Of a stretch of DNA of 64,000 nt, positions 24,160 through 32,915 are shown piece after piece. Within the stretch, counting starts at the first letter, position 1, and every line of letters begins with the position of its first letter. The stretch is taken from contig NZ_JOJM01000029.1 of NCBI RefSeq assembly GCF_000720325.1, positions 48,968 through 112,967 of the forward strand, in the 5' to 3' direction. Origin of the DNA: Streptomyces sp. NRRL B-1347. Its GTDB lineage: Bacteria > Actinomycetota > Actinomycetes > Streptomycetales > Streptomycetaceae. Position numbers and translations under genes: made by a program. Below the pieces are notes generated by a model that saw only the letters and a program-made list of their open reading frames with translations, searched no databases and was not told the origin of the DNA.

Positions 24160-26139
24160 GTGTCAGACGTCCGTGTGATCATCCAACGCGATTCCGAGCG
24201 GGAAGAGCGCGTGGTGACCACGGGCACCACGGCCGCCCAGCTCTTCGAGGGCGAGCGCACCGTCGTGGCCGCGCGCATCGGCGGCGAGCTGAAGGACCTC
24301 GCGTACGAGATCCAGGACGGCGAGGAGGTCGAGCCCGTCGAGATCTCCTCCGAGGACGGCCTGAACATCCTGCGCCACTCCACCGCGCACGTCATGGCCC
24401 AGGCCGTGCAGGAGCTCTTCCCCGACGCCAAGCTCGGCATCGGCCCGCCCATCCGGGACGGCTTCTACTACGACTTCGACGTCAAGGAGCCCTTCACCCC
24501 CGAGGACCTCAAGCGCATCGAGAAGAAGATGCAGGAGATCCAGAAGCGGGGCCAGAAGTTCTCGCGCCGCGTCACCACCGACGACGACGCCCGCGTCGAG
24601 CTCGCCGACGAGCCGTACAAGCTGGAGCTCATTGGCCTCAAGGGCAACGCCGCGCAGGCCGCCGACGGCGCCGACGCCGAGGTGGGCGCGGGCGAGCTGA
24701 CCATCTACGACAACCTGGACGCCAAGACCGGCGAGCTGTGCTGGAAGGACCTCTGCCGCGGCCCGCACCTGGCCACGACCCGGGTGATCCCGGCGTTCAA
24801 GCTGATGCGCTCCGCCGCCGCCTACTGGCGCGGCAGCGAGAAGAACCCGCAGCTCCAGCGCATCTACGGCACCGCGTGGCCCTCCAAGGACGAGCTGAAG
24901 GCGCACCTGGAGTTCCTCGCCGAGGCCGAGAAGCGCGACCACCGCAAGCTCGGCGCCGAGCTGGACCTGTTCTCCTTCCCCGAGGAGCTGGGCCCGGGCC
25001 TCGCGGTCTTCCACCCCAAGGGCGGCGTGATCCGCAAGGTGATGGAGGACTACTCCCGCAAGCGGCACGAGGACTCGGGCTACGAGTTCGTGAACACCCC
25101 GCACATCTCGAAGGAGAAGCTCTTCGAGACCTCGGGGCACCTGCCGCACTACGCGGACGGCATGTTCCCGGCGATCGAGTTCGACGAGCAGAACTACCGC
25201 CTCAAGGCGATGAACTGCCCGATGCACAACCTGATCTTCAAGTCCCGGGGCCGGTCCTACCGTGAGCTGCCCCTGAGGTTGTTTGAGTTCGGGACTGTGT
25301 ACCGCTACGAGAAGTCGGGCGTCGTGCACGGTCTGACCCGCTCGCGTGGGTTCACCCAGGACGACTCGCACATCTACTGCACCAAGGAGCAGATGGCCGA
25401 GGAGCTGGACAAGCTCCTGACCTTCGTCCTGGACCTGCTGCGCGACTACGGTCTGAACGAGTTCGAGCTGGAGCTGTCCACCCGCGACGACTCCGACAAG
25501 TTCATCGGCTCGGACGAGGACTGGGCCGAGGCCACGGAGGCGCTGCGCCAGGCCGCGGAGAAGCAGGGCCTGCCGCTCGTGCCCGACCCGGGCGGGGCCG
25601 CGTACTACGGGCCGAAGATCTCCGTCCAGGCGAAGGACGCGATCGGCCGGTCCTGGCAGATGTCGACCCTCCAGGTGGACTTCAACCAGCCCAAGCGGTT
25701 CGGGCTTGAGTACACCGCCGCGGACGGCACCAAGCAGCAGCCGGTCATGCTGCACCGCGCGCTGTTCGGCTCGATCGAGCGGTTCTTCGGGGTGCTCCTG
25801 GAGCACTACGCGGGCGCGTTCCCGGCGTGGCTCGCGCCGGTGCAGGCCGTGGGGATTCCGGTCGGTGACGCGCACGTGCCGTACCTCCAGGAGTTCGCGG
25901 AGGAGGCGAAGAAGCACGGGCTGCGGGTCGAGGTGGACGCGTCTTCCGACCGCATGCAGAAGAAGATCCGCAACGCGCAGAAGGCCAAGGTTCCGTTCAT
26001 GGTGATCGTCGGCGACGACGACATGAACGCGGGCGCGGTGTCCTTCCGGTACCGGGACGGGTCGCAGGAGAACGGGATTCCCCGTGACCAGGCGATCGCG
26101 AAGCTGGTTGATGTGGTGGAGCGGCGAGCACAGGTGTGA
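24160..26139 (+). CDS. thrS: Threonyl-tRNA synthetase
   Basis: A 659-aa class II synthetase that charges tRNA-Thr. It has an N-terminal TGS domain (residues 1-62), an editing domain with [11 protein letters not shown] (about residue 73) and its zinc/editing cysteines, a catalytic core with the zinc ligand Cys in MNCPMHN (about residue 353), and a C-terminal HGTP anticodon-binding domain. The GTG at 24160 with CAGGAGAGA is the usual streptomycete start. No T-box-like leader is evident, but a tandem duplication lies directly upstream. CRISPR-like palindromes follow directly after the stop. Confidence 0.97.
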   Translation: MSDVRVIIQRDSEREERVVTTGTTAAQLFEGERTVVAARIGGELKDLAYEIQDGEEVEPVEISSEDGLNILRHSTAHVMAQAVQELFPDAKLGIGPPIRDGFYYDFDVKEPFTPEDLKRIEKKMQEIQKRGQKFSRRVTTDDDARVELADEPYKLELIGLKGNAAQAADGADAEVGAGELTIYDNLDAKTGELCWKDLCRGPHLATTRVIPAFKLMRSAAAYWRGSEKNPQLQRIYGTAWPSKDELKAHLEFLAEAEKRDHRKLGAELDLFSFPEELGPGLAVFHPKGGVIRKVMEDYSRKRHEDSGYEFVNTPHISKEKLFETSGHLPHYADGMFPAIEFDEQNYRLKAMNCPMHNLIFKSRGRSYRELPLRLFEFGTVYRYEKSGVVHGLTRSRGFTQDDSHIYCTKEQMAEELDKLLTFVLDLLRDYGLNEFELELSTRDDSDKFIGSDEDWAEATEALRQAAEKQGLPLVPDPGGAAYYGPKISVQAKDAIGRSWQMSTLQVDFNQPKRFGLEYTAADGTKQQPVMLHRALFGSIERFFGVLLEHYAGAFPAWLAPVQAVGIPVGDAHVPYLQEFAEEAKKHGLRVEVDASSDRMQKKIRNAQKAKVPFMVIVGDDDMNAGAVSFRYRDGSQENGIPRDQAIAKLVDVVERRAQV

Positions 26140-26229
26140 TTGCTCCCCTCGCATGAGGGGGTGGCCCCGGCATTCCGGCGGGGGACGCCATTGCCAAGCA
26201 GTGCTCCCTGCGTACGCGGGGTTCGGGGG
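26140..26229 (+). CRISPR. Two CRISPR-like 29-nt repeats with one 32-nt spacer (relic)
   Basis: Repeat 1 (26140-26168) and repeat 2 (26201-26229) both start (T/G)TGCTCCC and contain a palindrome: CCCCTC-GCAT-GAGGGG, and CCCTGCG-TA-CGCGGGG with one wobble. Their centres are exactly 61 nt apart, the 29+32 period of type I-E arrays, and both resemble the actinobacterial I-E repeat (GTGCTCCCCGCG...GCGGGG). They match each other at only 17 of 29 positions, there is no third repeat, and no cas gene is in the window. It is therefore a degenerate or orphan mini-array at best. The first palindrome could equally serve as the thrS terminator. Confidence 0.42.
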
Positions 26230-26286
26230 CGGTCCCGTTCGGGGCCGCCCCTCGTCGTGTGTCCGGTGGCGAATATGCTGACCACC

Positions 26287-26835
26287 ATGACGAGTGAGCC
26301 GGAGCAGCAGATCGGAGTGGGGACGCAGGACGCGTTCCAGCGCCTGTGGACGCCCCACCGGATGGCGTACATCCAAGGCGAGAACAAGCCGACCGGTTCG
26401 GGGGCCGACGACGGCTGCCCGTTCTGCTCCATCCCGGCCAAGTCGGACGAGGACGGTCTCGTCCTCAAACGGGGCGAGCACGTGTACGCGGTGCTCAACC
26501 TCTACCCGTACAACGGCGGGCACCTGATGACGGTCCCGTACCGGCACGTCGCGGACTACACGGAGTTGACGGGTCCGGAGACGCTGGAGCTGGCCGAGCT
26601 GACCAAGCAGGCGATGACCGCGCTGCGCACGGCGTCCGGCGCGCACGGCTTCAACCTGGGCATGAACCAGGGCACGGTCGCGGGTGCGGGGATCGCCGCG
26701 CACCTGCACCAGCACATCGTGCCGCGCTGGGGCGGGGACACGAACTTCATGCCCGTCGTGGGGCACACCAAGGTGCTGCCGCAGCTCCTGGCCGACACCC
26801 GCAAGATGCTCGCGGAGGCGTGGCCCGCGGAGTAG
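26287..26835 (+). CDS. HIT-family nucleotide hydrolase/phosphorylase
   Basis: A 182-aa protein with the histidine-triad active site HLHQHIVPRW (about residue 138) and an N-terminal CPFC zinc-binding pair (about residue 44). This pattern is shared with actinobacterial AP4A phosphorylase-like HIT proteins, which cleave dinucleoside polyphosphates. TATGCT at 26274-26279 lies 7 nt before the ATG, implying a leaderless mRNA. An ATG at 26275 is also in frame but falls inside the -10 box. In actinobacteria a HIT gene often precedes pgsA; here it is separated from it by two minus-strand genes. Confidence 0.88.
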   Translation: MTSEPEQQIGVGTQDAFQRLWTPHRMAYIQGENKPTGSGADDGCPFCSIPAKSDEDGLVLKRGEHVYAVLNLYPYNGGHLMTVPYRHVADYTELTGPETLELAELTKQAMTALRTASGAHGFNLGMNQGTVAGAGIAAHLHQHIVPRWGGDTNFMPVVGHTKVLPQLLADTRKMLAEAWPAE

Positions 26836-26844
26836 GGCGCGAAA

Positions 26845-26861
26845 GCGCCCCGAAGGGGCGC
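26845..26861. terminator. Hairpin between convergent genes
   Basis: GCGCCCC (26845-26851) and GGGGCGC (26855-26861) form a 7-bp stem with a GAA loop, 10 bp after the HIT gene. It can also serve the convergent membrane-protein gene. Confidence 0.6.
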
Positions 26862-26947
26862 GGGGCGGTATCGACATGCGACTCCGCCGCGTGGCGCGAC
26901 CGGCCACGGACGGCCCGCAGATTCCGAACCGCGCCCCAGCGGAGCGC

Positions 26948-28603
26948 TTACGCGCCGTAGACGTCCGCCTGGCGTGGCATGGGGTCCTGGATCGCGCCGC
27001 TGAGGAAGGTGGCGCGGCCGCTGAAGCGGTCGGTGTTCACGCCGTTCTCCTCGAGGACCTTGATGGCGGCCGTGTGGACGACGCGCAGGACCGGGGTGGC
27101 GGCGCGCAGCGCGTCGTCGGCCATGAAGCGGTGCCGCCAGGGCTTGTCCGCCCAGGCGTGGCGCAGGCCGAAGGGCTCGGGCAGGACCAGCTTGCCGCCG
27201 AGGTAGTCCAGGATCGGCGGGTACCACGTGAAGGGGGCGCGGACCGCGAGGCGCACCACCTCCTGGGCGTCGACGAGCGGGAGGTTGCGCGTCGTGGTCT
27301 CCCAGAACTTGATGGTCTTGCTGACCGTCTTGGTCTTGGGTGAGGGCTTGCTGGTGAACAGCGAGTGCACGGGGCCGAGGGCGTGGCCGGTGACCTCGAT
27401 GCGCAGGGTCTCGTGCAGGACGGTCACCGTGATCAGCATGGTGATGACGAGCTGGCCGTCCCAGAGCGTGAACTGCACGCCCAGGTAGTGGCGGTCGCCG
27501 CTGCCGAACTGCTGCTCGTTGCAGATGCGCTGTATTTCGTGGCCCTTGATCTGGAAGGCCTCGACGTCCGTGCCGGAGGGGCGGGAGACCGATCCCGCGT
27601 TCTCCCCGACGGGGGTGACGATCCAGTGCCTTATCGACGGGGTGGTGAAGCCGCCGGTGTGCAGCGGGCCGCGCTCGAGCATGCGGAGCTGGTCGTGCAC
27701 CGCCCGTACGACGTCCCAGCTGCGGAAGGGGTTGATCTCCTTGCCGTCCTCGCGGGGGACGAGCTCCTCGGCGAGCTGCCAGCTGCCCCAGCGGGTGCCC
27801 ATGCCCAGTATTCCCTTGGGGCCCGCGTAGAAGACGGAGTTGCTCTGCTGCTCGGCGGAGAGGCGGGCGAGGCCCTGGCGCAGGCGCTCGGCGGAGGCGT
27901 CGCCCGGGCTGCCGGGCACGGCTTCGGGGATCTTCGCGCCGATGCCGCCGCCGGAGAGCAGCGCGCTCCACCGCTCGCGCAGGTCCTTGGCGGTGCCTTC
28001 GGCTATGTGCTTGGCCCAGAACCAGCCGATGACGGGCACGATGGGACACAGGCGCAGATACCAGGCCAGGAGGCCGTGGAAGGGCAGTTTGACGAGGAGG
28101 ATGGCCACGACGACGCCGACGGCGACGAGGAGGGCCGTGGCGATCGCCTGGGTGCGCTTGTCCTTCTGCTTGGTGATCCAGCGGCGGGCGGTGAAGACCA
28201 GGAGCCAGGCGAACAGGCCGGGCAGGAAGAGCAGTCCGCACACGGCCATGACGAGGGTGAGCCAGCTGTCGCGGTGGCGGCGGATGCCGGTGGCGGCGAG
28301 GCAGTGCTCGACGACGGACTGCGGGTCGATGCCGAAGGCCTGGATGAGGGGGCTGCGGGCGCCGCCGAGCATCCGCACCTGGACCGTTCTGGCGAAGGCC
28401 TCGCCGAGGCTGGGCTTGAACAGGGACCAGATGCCCGGTTTCACCACGGACTTGTGCCAGTCGCTGTTGGCCTTGAGGATCTCGTCGACCTCGCCGTCGC
28501 GGTATGCCGCGGAGGCCAGGGCGTGGGTGGCCGCGGTCTGTCCGGCGGCGCCGGAGAGCGGTACCTGGGCCCCTGGCCTGAAGTCGAATGCGTCGTCCGC
28601 CAC
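26948..28603 (-). CDS. Uncharacterised multi-domain membrane protein, probable damage-type promoter
   Basis: About 551 aa. A cytoplasmic N-terminal region of about 120 residues is followed by three hydrophobic helices at about residues 120-200 (LTLVMAVCGLLFLPGLFAWL, then TALLVAVGVVVAILLV, then a third) and a large polar C-terminal part of about 340 residues. No family is recognised. The GTG at 28603 is chosen; an in-frame GTG at 28681 would add 26 basic residues. Upstream lies ATGTCGGTG-N8-TACGCT, the motif of RecA-independent DNA-damage promoters, so the gene may be stress-induced. Confidence 0.72.
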   Translation of the reverse strand: MADDAFDFRPGAQVPLSGAAGQTAATHALASAAYRDGEVDEILKANSDWHKSVVKPGIWSLFKPSLGEAFARTVQVRMLGGARSPLIQAFGIDPQSVVEHCLAATGIRRHRDSWLTLVMAVCGLLFLPGLFAWLLVFTARRWITKQKDKRTQAIATALLVAVGVVVAILLVKLPFHGLLAWYLRLCPIVPVIGWFWAKHIAEGTAKDLRERWSALLSGGGIGAKIPEAVPGSPGDASAERLRQGLARLSAEQQSNSVFYAGPKGILGMGTRWGSWQLAEELVPREDGKEINPFRSWDVVRAVHDQLRMLERGPLHTGGFTTPSIRHWIVTPVGENAGSVSRPSGTDVEAFQIKGHEIQRICNEQQFGSGDRHYLGVQFTLWDGQLVITMLITVTVLHETLRIEVTGHALGPVHSLFTSKPSPKTKTVSKTIKFWETTTRNLPLVDAQEVVRLAVRAPFTWYPPILDYLGGKLVLPEPFGLRHAWADKPWRHRFMADDALRAATPVLRVVHTAAIKVLEENGVNTDRFSGRATFLSGAIQDPMPRQADVYGA

Positions 28604-28721
28604 CTGCCGCCCCCATCGCCGCGCCGCTGACCGCCGCGGCCCTTCCCGATTGCGTTGTTTCCCGACTGTGCGGCCCGGCACACCTGTTGACCTGGCCGGT
28701 ACGGCTGTTGATCAGGTCATC

Positions 28722-28744
28722 AGCGTATCGGGGCCCACCGACAT
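28722..28744 (-). promoter_or_regulatory. PafBC/RecA-NDp-type promoter of the membrane-protein gene
   Basis: On the minus strand ATGTCGGTG (28744-28736) is followed after 8 nt by TACGCT (28727-28722). The published consensus of this damage-inducible promoter class is tTGTCRGTG-N8-TAnnnT; only the first base differs. Confidence 0.55.
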
Positions 28745-28816
28745 CCGTCAGGTGTCGGTCGAATGCCGCCCGCGCGGAGGGGGCGGCGCAGGCGGCATTC
28801 GGCCAGTGCGGCCCAA

Positions 28817-31024
28817 CTAGGCGGTGTCCTGGGCCTGTTCGCGAATCCTCTGGGCCAGTTGCGGGGGCATCGGTTCGTGCCGGGCGTAGGCGCGGCTGAA
28901 GCGGGCCGTGCCCTGGGACAGGGACCTGAGGTCGACGGCGTACCGGCCGATCTCGATCTCGGGCACCTCGGCGCGGACGAGGGTGCGTCCGCCGGGTGCC
29001 TGTTCGGTGCCGACGACGCGGCCGCGCCTGCCGGACAGGTCGCTCATGACCGCGCCCACGTACTCGTCGGCGATGAGGACCTGGACGTCGGCGACGGGTT
29101 CGAGGAGGTGGATGGTGGTGCCCGCGGCGGCTTCGCGCAGGGCGAGGGCGCCGGCGGTCTGGAAGGCGGCGTCGGAGGAGTCCACGGAGTGGGCCTTGCC
29201 GTCGAGGAGCGTGACGCGTACGTCGATGAGCGCGTAGCCCGCGGCGACGCCCTTGGCGGCCTGGGCGCGGACGCCCTTCTCCACGGACGGGATGAACTGC
29301 CGCGGCACCGCTCCGCCGACGACCTTGTCGACGAATTCGATGCCGCTGCCTCCGGGCAGCGGTTCGACCTCGATCTCGCAGATGGCGTACTGGCCGTGGC
29401 CGCCGGACTGTTTGACGTGGCGGCCGCGCCCGCCGGATCGGCCCGCGAAGGTCTCGCGCAGGGACACCTTGTGCGGGATGACGTCCACCTGGACGCCGTA
29501 GCGGCTGCGCAGCCGCTCCAGGGCCACATCCGCGTGGGCCTCGCCGAGGCACCACAGGACGACCTGGTGGGTGTCCTGGTTCTGTTCCAGGCGCATGGTG
29601 GGGTCCTCGGCGACGAGGCGGGAGAGCCCCTGGGAGAGCTTGTCCTCGTCGGCCTTGCTGTGCGCCTGGATGGCCAGCGGCAGGAGCGGGTCGGGCATGT
29701 CCCAGGGCTCCATGAGGAGCGGCGCGTCCTTGGCGGAGAGGGTGTCTCCGGTCTCCGCGCGGTTGAGCTTGGCGACGCAGGCCAGGTCGCCCGCGATGGC
29801 CTGGGGGAGGGTGCGCTGCTGCTTGCCGAAGGGGGCGGAGAGGGCGCCGACGCGCTCGTCGACGTCGTGGTCCTCGTGGCCGCGGTCGGCGAGCCCGTGT
29901 CCCGAGACGTGCACGGTCTCGTCGGGGCGCAGGGTGCCGGAGAAGACCCGGACCAGCGAGATCCGGCCGACGTACGGGTCGGACGCGGTCTTCACGACCT
30001 CGGCGACCAGGGGGCCTTCGGGGTCGCAGGTGAGGGCGGGCCTGGGTTTGCCGTCGGGTGTGGTGACGGCGGGCGCGGGGTGCTCCAGGGGGGTCGGGAA
30101 GCCGCCGGTGACGAGTTCCAGGAGCTCGACGGTGCCGATGCCCTGGCGGGCGCCCTCGGCGGCCGGGGCGGCGGCGAGTACCGGGTGGAAGATGCCGCGG
30201 GCGACGGCCCGCTCCAGGTCGTCGACGAGTGTCTTGAAGTCGATCTCCTCGCCGCCGAGGTAGCGGTCCATGAGGGACTCGTCCTCGCTCTCGGCGATGA
30301 TGCCCTCGATGAGCTTGTTGCGCGCCTCCTCGATGGCGGGCAGCTGGTCGGCGCCCGGCTCGGACTCCTTGCGTTCGCCCGACGCGTAGTCGTAGACGCG
30401 CTGGGACAGCAGTCCGATGAGTCCGGTGACGGGTGCGTGTCCGTCGGGTCCCGGCTCGCCGTGCAGCGGCAGGTACAGCGGGAGCACCGCGTCGGGGTCG
30501 TCGGCGCCGAACGCCTCGGCGCAGGTGCGCGTCATCTGTGTGAAGTCCGCGCGCGCGGACTCCAGGTGGGTGACGACGATGGCCCGGGGCATGCCGACGG
30601 CGGCGCACTCCTCCCAGACCATGCGGGTGGTGCCCGTGATGCCCTCGGCGCCCTCGGCGGCCGAGACGACGAAGAGGGCCGCGTCCGCCGCGCGCAGACC
30701 GGCCCTCAGCTCTCCGACGAAGTCGGCGTAGCCGGGCGTATCCAGGATGTTGATCTTGTAGCCGCCCCATTCGACGGGGACGAGGGACAGCTGGACCGAG
30801 CGCTGTTGCCGGTGCTCGATCTCGTCGTAGTCGGAGACCGCCGTGCCGTCCTCCACGCGGCCTGCCCGGTTCACCGCCCCCGCGGTCAGCGCGAGGGCCT
30901 CCACCAGGGTCGTCTTGCCCGATCCGCTGTGGCCGACCAGCACCACATTCCGTACGGACGCGGGATGGTCGGCCGTCGCTGCCCTGCCGGCGGCTCCGGG
31001 GTGTGCGTTCGCCTTGTCGCCCAT
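28817..31024 (-). CDS. EF-G2-like translational GTPase
   Basis: A 735-aa elongation factor G homologue of the actinobacterial EF-G2 branch, distinct from the housekeeping fusA gene of the str operon. The P-loop GHSGSGKTT (about residue 31) and DTPGYADF are intact, and EF-G domains II to V follow. The guanine-specificity motif NKxD is replaced by THLE (in VVTHLESARAD), which should weaken or alter GTP binding. EF-G2 proteins in mycobacteria lack clear translocase activity, so the role is unknown (ribosome recycling or rescue are possibilities). The start is the ATG at 31024. It diverges from pgsA. Confidence 0.9.
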   Translation of the reverse strand: MGDKANAHPGAAGRAATADHPASVRNVVLVGHSGSGKTTLVEALALTAGAVNRAGRVEDGTAVSDYDEIEHRQQRSVQLSLVPVEWGGYKINILDTPGYADFVGELRAGLRAADAALFVVSAAEGAEGITGTTRMVWEECAAVGMPRAIVVTHLESARADFTQMTRTCAEAFGADDPDAVLPLYLPLHGEPGPDGHAPVTGLIGLLSQRVYDYASGERKESEPGADQLPAIEEARNKLIEGIIAESEDESLMDRYLGGEEIDFKTLVDDLERAVARGIFHPVLAAAPAAEGARQGIGTVELLELVTGGFPTPLEHPAPAVTTPDGKPRPALTCDPEGPLVAEVVKTASDPYVGRISLVRVFSGTLRPDETVHVSGHGLADRGHEDHDVDERVGALSAPFGKQQRTLPQAIAGDLACVAKLNRAETGDTLSAKDAPLLMEPWDMPDPLLPLAIQAHSKADEDKLSQGLSRLVAEDPTMRLEQNQDTHQVVLWCLGEAHADVALERLRSRYGVQVDVIPHKVSLRETFAGRSGGRGRHVKQSGGHGQYAICEIEVEPLPGGSGIEFVDKVVGGAVPRQFIPSVEKGVRAQAAKGVAAGYALIDVRVTLLDGKAHSVDSSDAAFQTAGALALREAAAGTTIHLLEPVADVQVLIADEYVGAVMSDLSGRRGRVVGTEQAPGGRTLVRAEVPEIEIGRYAVDLRSLSQGTARFSRAYARHEPMPPQLAQRIREQAQDTA

Positions 31025-31284
31025 GCCTTGGCCTCCCGGTTACGTGCGTGGTGAGGAGGCACAGCCCCCTCGGGGATGCTGGCTGAAGCGCGGACACGCG
31101 GGACCCGCGTGCGGGGGCGGCTCCGACGACGCCCGCGGTGCTTCCGAGCTTTCCACTTGCGTCACTGTGCGTCCATACGTCGTACGCGATCGTGAGGGGG
31201 CGAGCCGCCGTGTCCGGGGCGTGACTACGATGGGCCAGCCGGTGGCCAACGGGGCCGCCGTGCGCACCGACCCTCGGGAAGGCC

Positions 31285-31959
31285 ATGCTGAACAAGTACG
31301 CGCGTGCGTTTTTCACGCGTGTCCTCACGCCGTTCGCCGCGTTTCTCATCCGCCGCGGGGTCAGCCCCGACACGGTCACGCTCATCGGTACGGCCGGAGT
31401 GATGGCGGGAGCGCTGGTCTTCTACCCCCGCGGGGAGTTCTTCTGGGGCACGATCGTCATCACGCTGTTCGTGTTCTCCGACCTCGTCGACGGCAACATG
31501 GCACGTCAGCTCGGCCGCTCCAGCCGCTGGGGCGCGTTCCTCGACTCGACGCTCGACCGGGTCGCCGACGGTGCGATCTTCGGCGGCTTCGCGCTCTGGT
31601 ACGCGGGCTCCGGCGACGACAACATCCTGTGCGCCGTCTCGATCTTCTGCCTGGCCAGCGGCCAGGTGGTGTCGTACACGAAGGCGCGCGGCGAGGCGAT
31701 CGGCCTGCCCGTGGCCGTGAACGGCCTGGTGGAGCGCGCCGAGCGGCTGGTGATCTCGCTCGTCGCCGCGGGCTTCGCCGGACTGCACAAGTTCGGGGTG
31801 CCGGGCATCGACGTCCTGCTGCCCGTGGCCCTGTGGATCGTGGCCGTCGGCAGCCTCGTCACGCTCGTGCAGCGCGTGGTGACGGTGCGCCGCGAGTCCG
31901 CGGAGGCGGACGCGGAGGCCGCGCGGGAAGCTGCCCACAAGAGCGGGACCGCCTCGTGA
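31285..31959 (+). CDS. pgsA: CDP-alcohol phosphatidyltransferase (phosphatidylinositol phosphate synthase)
   Basis: A 224-aa membrane enzyme that joins CDP-diacylglycerol to inositol phosphate, the first step of phosphatidylinositol synthesis in actinobacteria. The complete CDP-OH-P motif DLVDGNMARQ...GAFLDSTLD (about residues 67-91) binds the metals and substrate, and several hydrophobic helices follow. Context decides the substrate: the next genes are patA and pimA, so this is the inositol enzyme rather than the glycerophosphate one. The stop overlaps the patA start (GTGA). Confidence 0.9.
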   Translation: MLNKYARAFFTRVLTPFAAFLIRRGVSPDTVTLIGTAGVMAGALVFYPRGEFFWGTIVITLFVFSDLVDGNMARQLGRSSRWGAFLDSTLDRVADGAIFGGFALWYAGSGDDNILCAVSIFCLASGQVVSYTKARGEAIGLPVAVNGLVERAERLVISLVAAGFAGLHKFGVPGIDVLLPVALWIVAVGSLVTLVQRVVTVRRESAEADAEAAREAAHKSGTAS

Positions 31960-32915
31960 GCCGCGCCGCGGACAAGCTGACGGACGCGCTGTACGGGGTG
32001 GGCTGGAGCACGGTCAAGAAGCTCCCCGAGCCGGCCGCCGTGCGCCTGGGCCGCACCATCGCCGACCTCGCGTGGAAGCGCCGCGGCAAGGGCGTGCTGC
32101 GCCTGGAGGCCAACTACGCGCGCGTGGTGCCCGACGCGACGCCGCAGCGCCTCGCGGAGCTGTCCAAGGCGGGCATGCGGTCGTACATGCGCTACTGGAT
32201 GGAGTCCTTCCGGCTTCCGGCCTGGAGCGAGGACCGCGTCAAGAACGGCTTCGCGCCCCAGGACCTGCACCATCTGACCGACGGCCTGGACAGCGGCAGG
32301 GGCGTCATCCTCGCCCTGCCGCACCTGGGCAACTGGGACCTGGCGGGCGCCTGGGTCACCACGAAGCTGAAGACGCCGTTCACGACCGTGCAGGAGCGGC
32401 AGAAGCCCGAGTCCCTGTACGACCGCTTCGTGGCCTACCGCAGCGGTCTCGGCATGGAGGTCCTGCCGCACACCGGCGGCTCGGCCTTCGGCACCCTCGC
32501 CCGGCGGCTGCGCGCGGGCGGGCTCGTCTGCCTCGTCGCCGACCGGGACCTGTCGGCGTCCGGCGTCGAGGTGAAGTTCTTCGGCGAGACCGCGCGGATG
32601 CCCGCGGGGCCCGCCGCGCTCGCCCAGCAGACGGGCGCGCTGCTCCTGCCGGTGACGCTCTGGTACGACGCTTCGCCGGTGATGCGCGGCCGCGTGCACC
32701 CGCCCGTCGAGGTCCCGGAGACGGGCACCCGCGCGGAGAAGACGGCCGTCATGACCCAGGCGCTCGCCGACGCCTTCGCCACCGGCATCGCCGAGCACCC
32801 GGAGGACTGGCACATGCTGCAGCGCCTGTGGCTCGCGGACCTGGACCCGGCGAAGGCGCCGTCCCCGCCGGGCCGGGCGGGGACGGCCGGGCCCCGGAGC
32901 GAGGGGACGCCGTGA
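31956..32915 (+). CDS. patA: Phosphatidylinositol mannoside acyltransferase
   Basis: A 319-aa LpxL-type acyltransferase that acylates the mannose of phosphatidylinositol mannosides. The catalytic HxxxxD motif is HLGNWD (about residue 124) and the second signature LVADRDLSASGVEVKFFG lies near residue 195. The GTG at 31956 overlaps the pgsA stop, and its own stop overlaps the pimA start, so the three proteins are translationally coupled. It is probably a peripheral protein on the cytoplasmic face of the membrane. Confidence 0.92.
   Translation: MSRAADKLTDALYGVGWSTVKKLPEPAAVRLGRTIADLAWKRRGKGVLRLEANYARVVPDATPQRLAELSKAGMRSYMRYWMESFRLPAWSEDRVKNGFAPQDLHHLTDGLDSGRGVILALPHLGNWDLAGAWVTTKLKTPFTTVQERQKPESLYDRFVAYRSGLGMEVLPHTGGSAFGTLARRLRAGGLVCLVADRDLSASGVEVKFFGETARMPAGPAALAQQTGALLLPVTLWYDASPVMRGRVHPPVEVPETGTRAEKTAVMTQALADAFATGIAEHPEDWHMLQRLWLADLDPAKAPSPPGRAGTAGPRSEGTP

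Noticed and set aside
26230..26286. Third CRISPR repeat following the two after thrS
   Set aside because: At the expected next position (about 26262) the sequence has no palindrome and no TGCTCCC start; it is the HIT gene promoter.
26556..31385. 1609-codon minus-strand frame across several genes
   Set aside because: It overlaps the HIT, membrane-protein and EF-G2 genes in a different frame and has only low-complexity Arg/Pro/Gly sequence.
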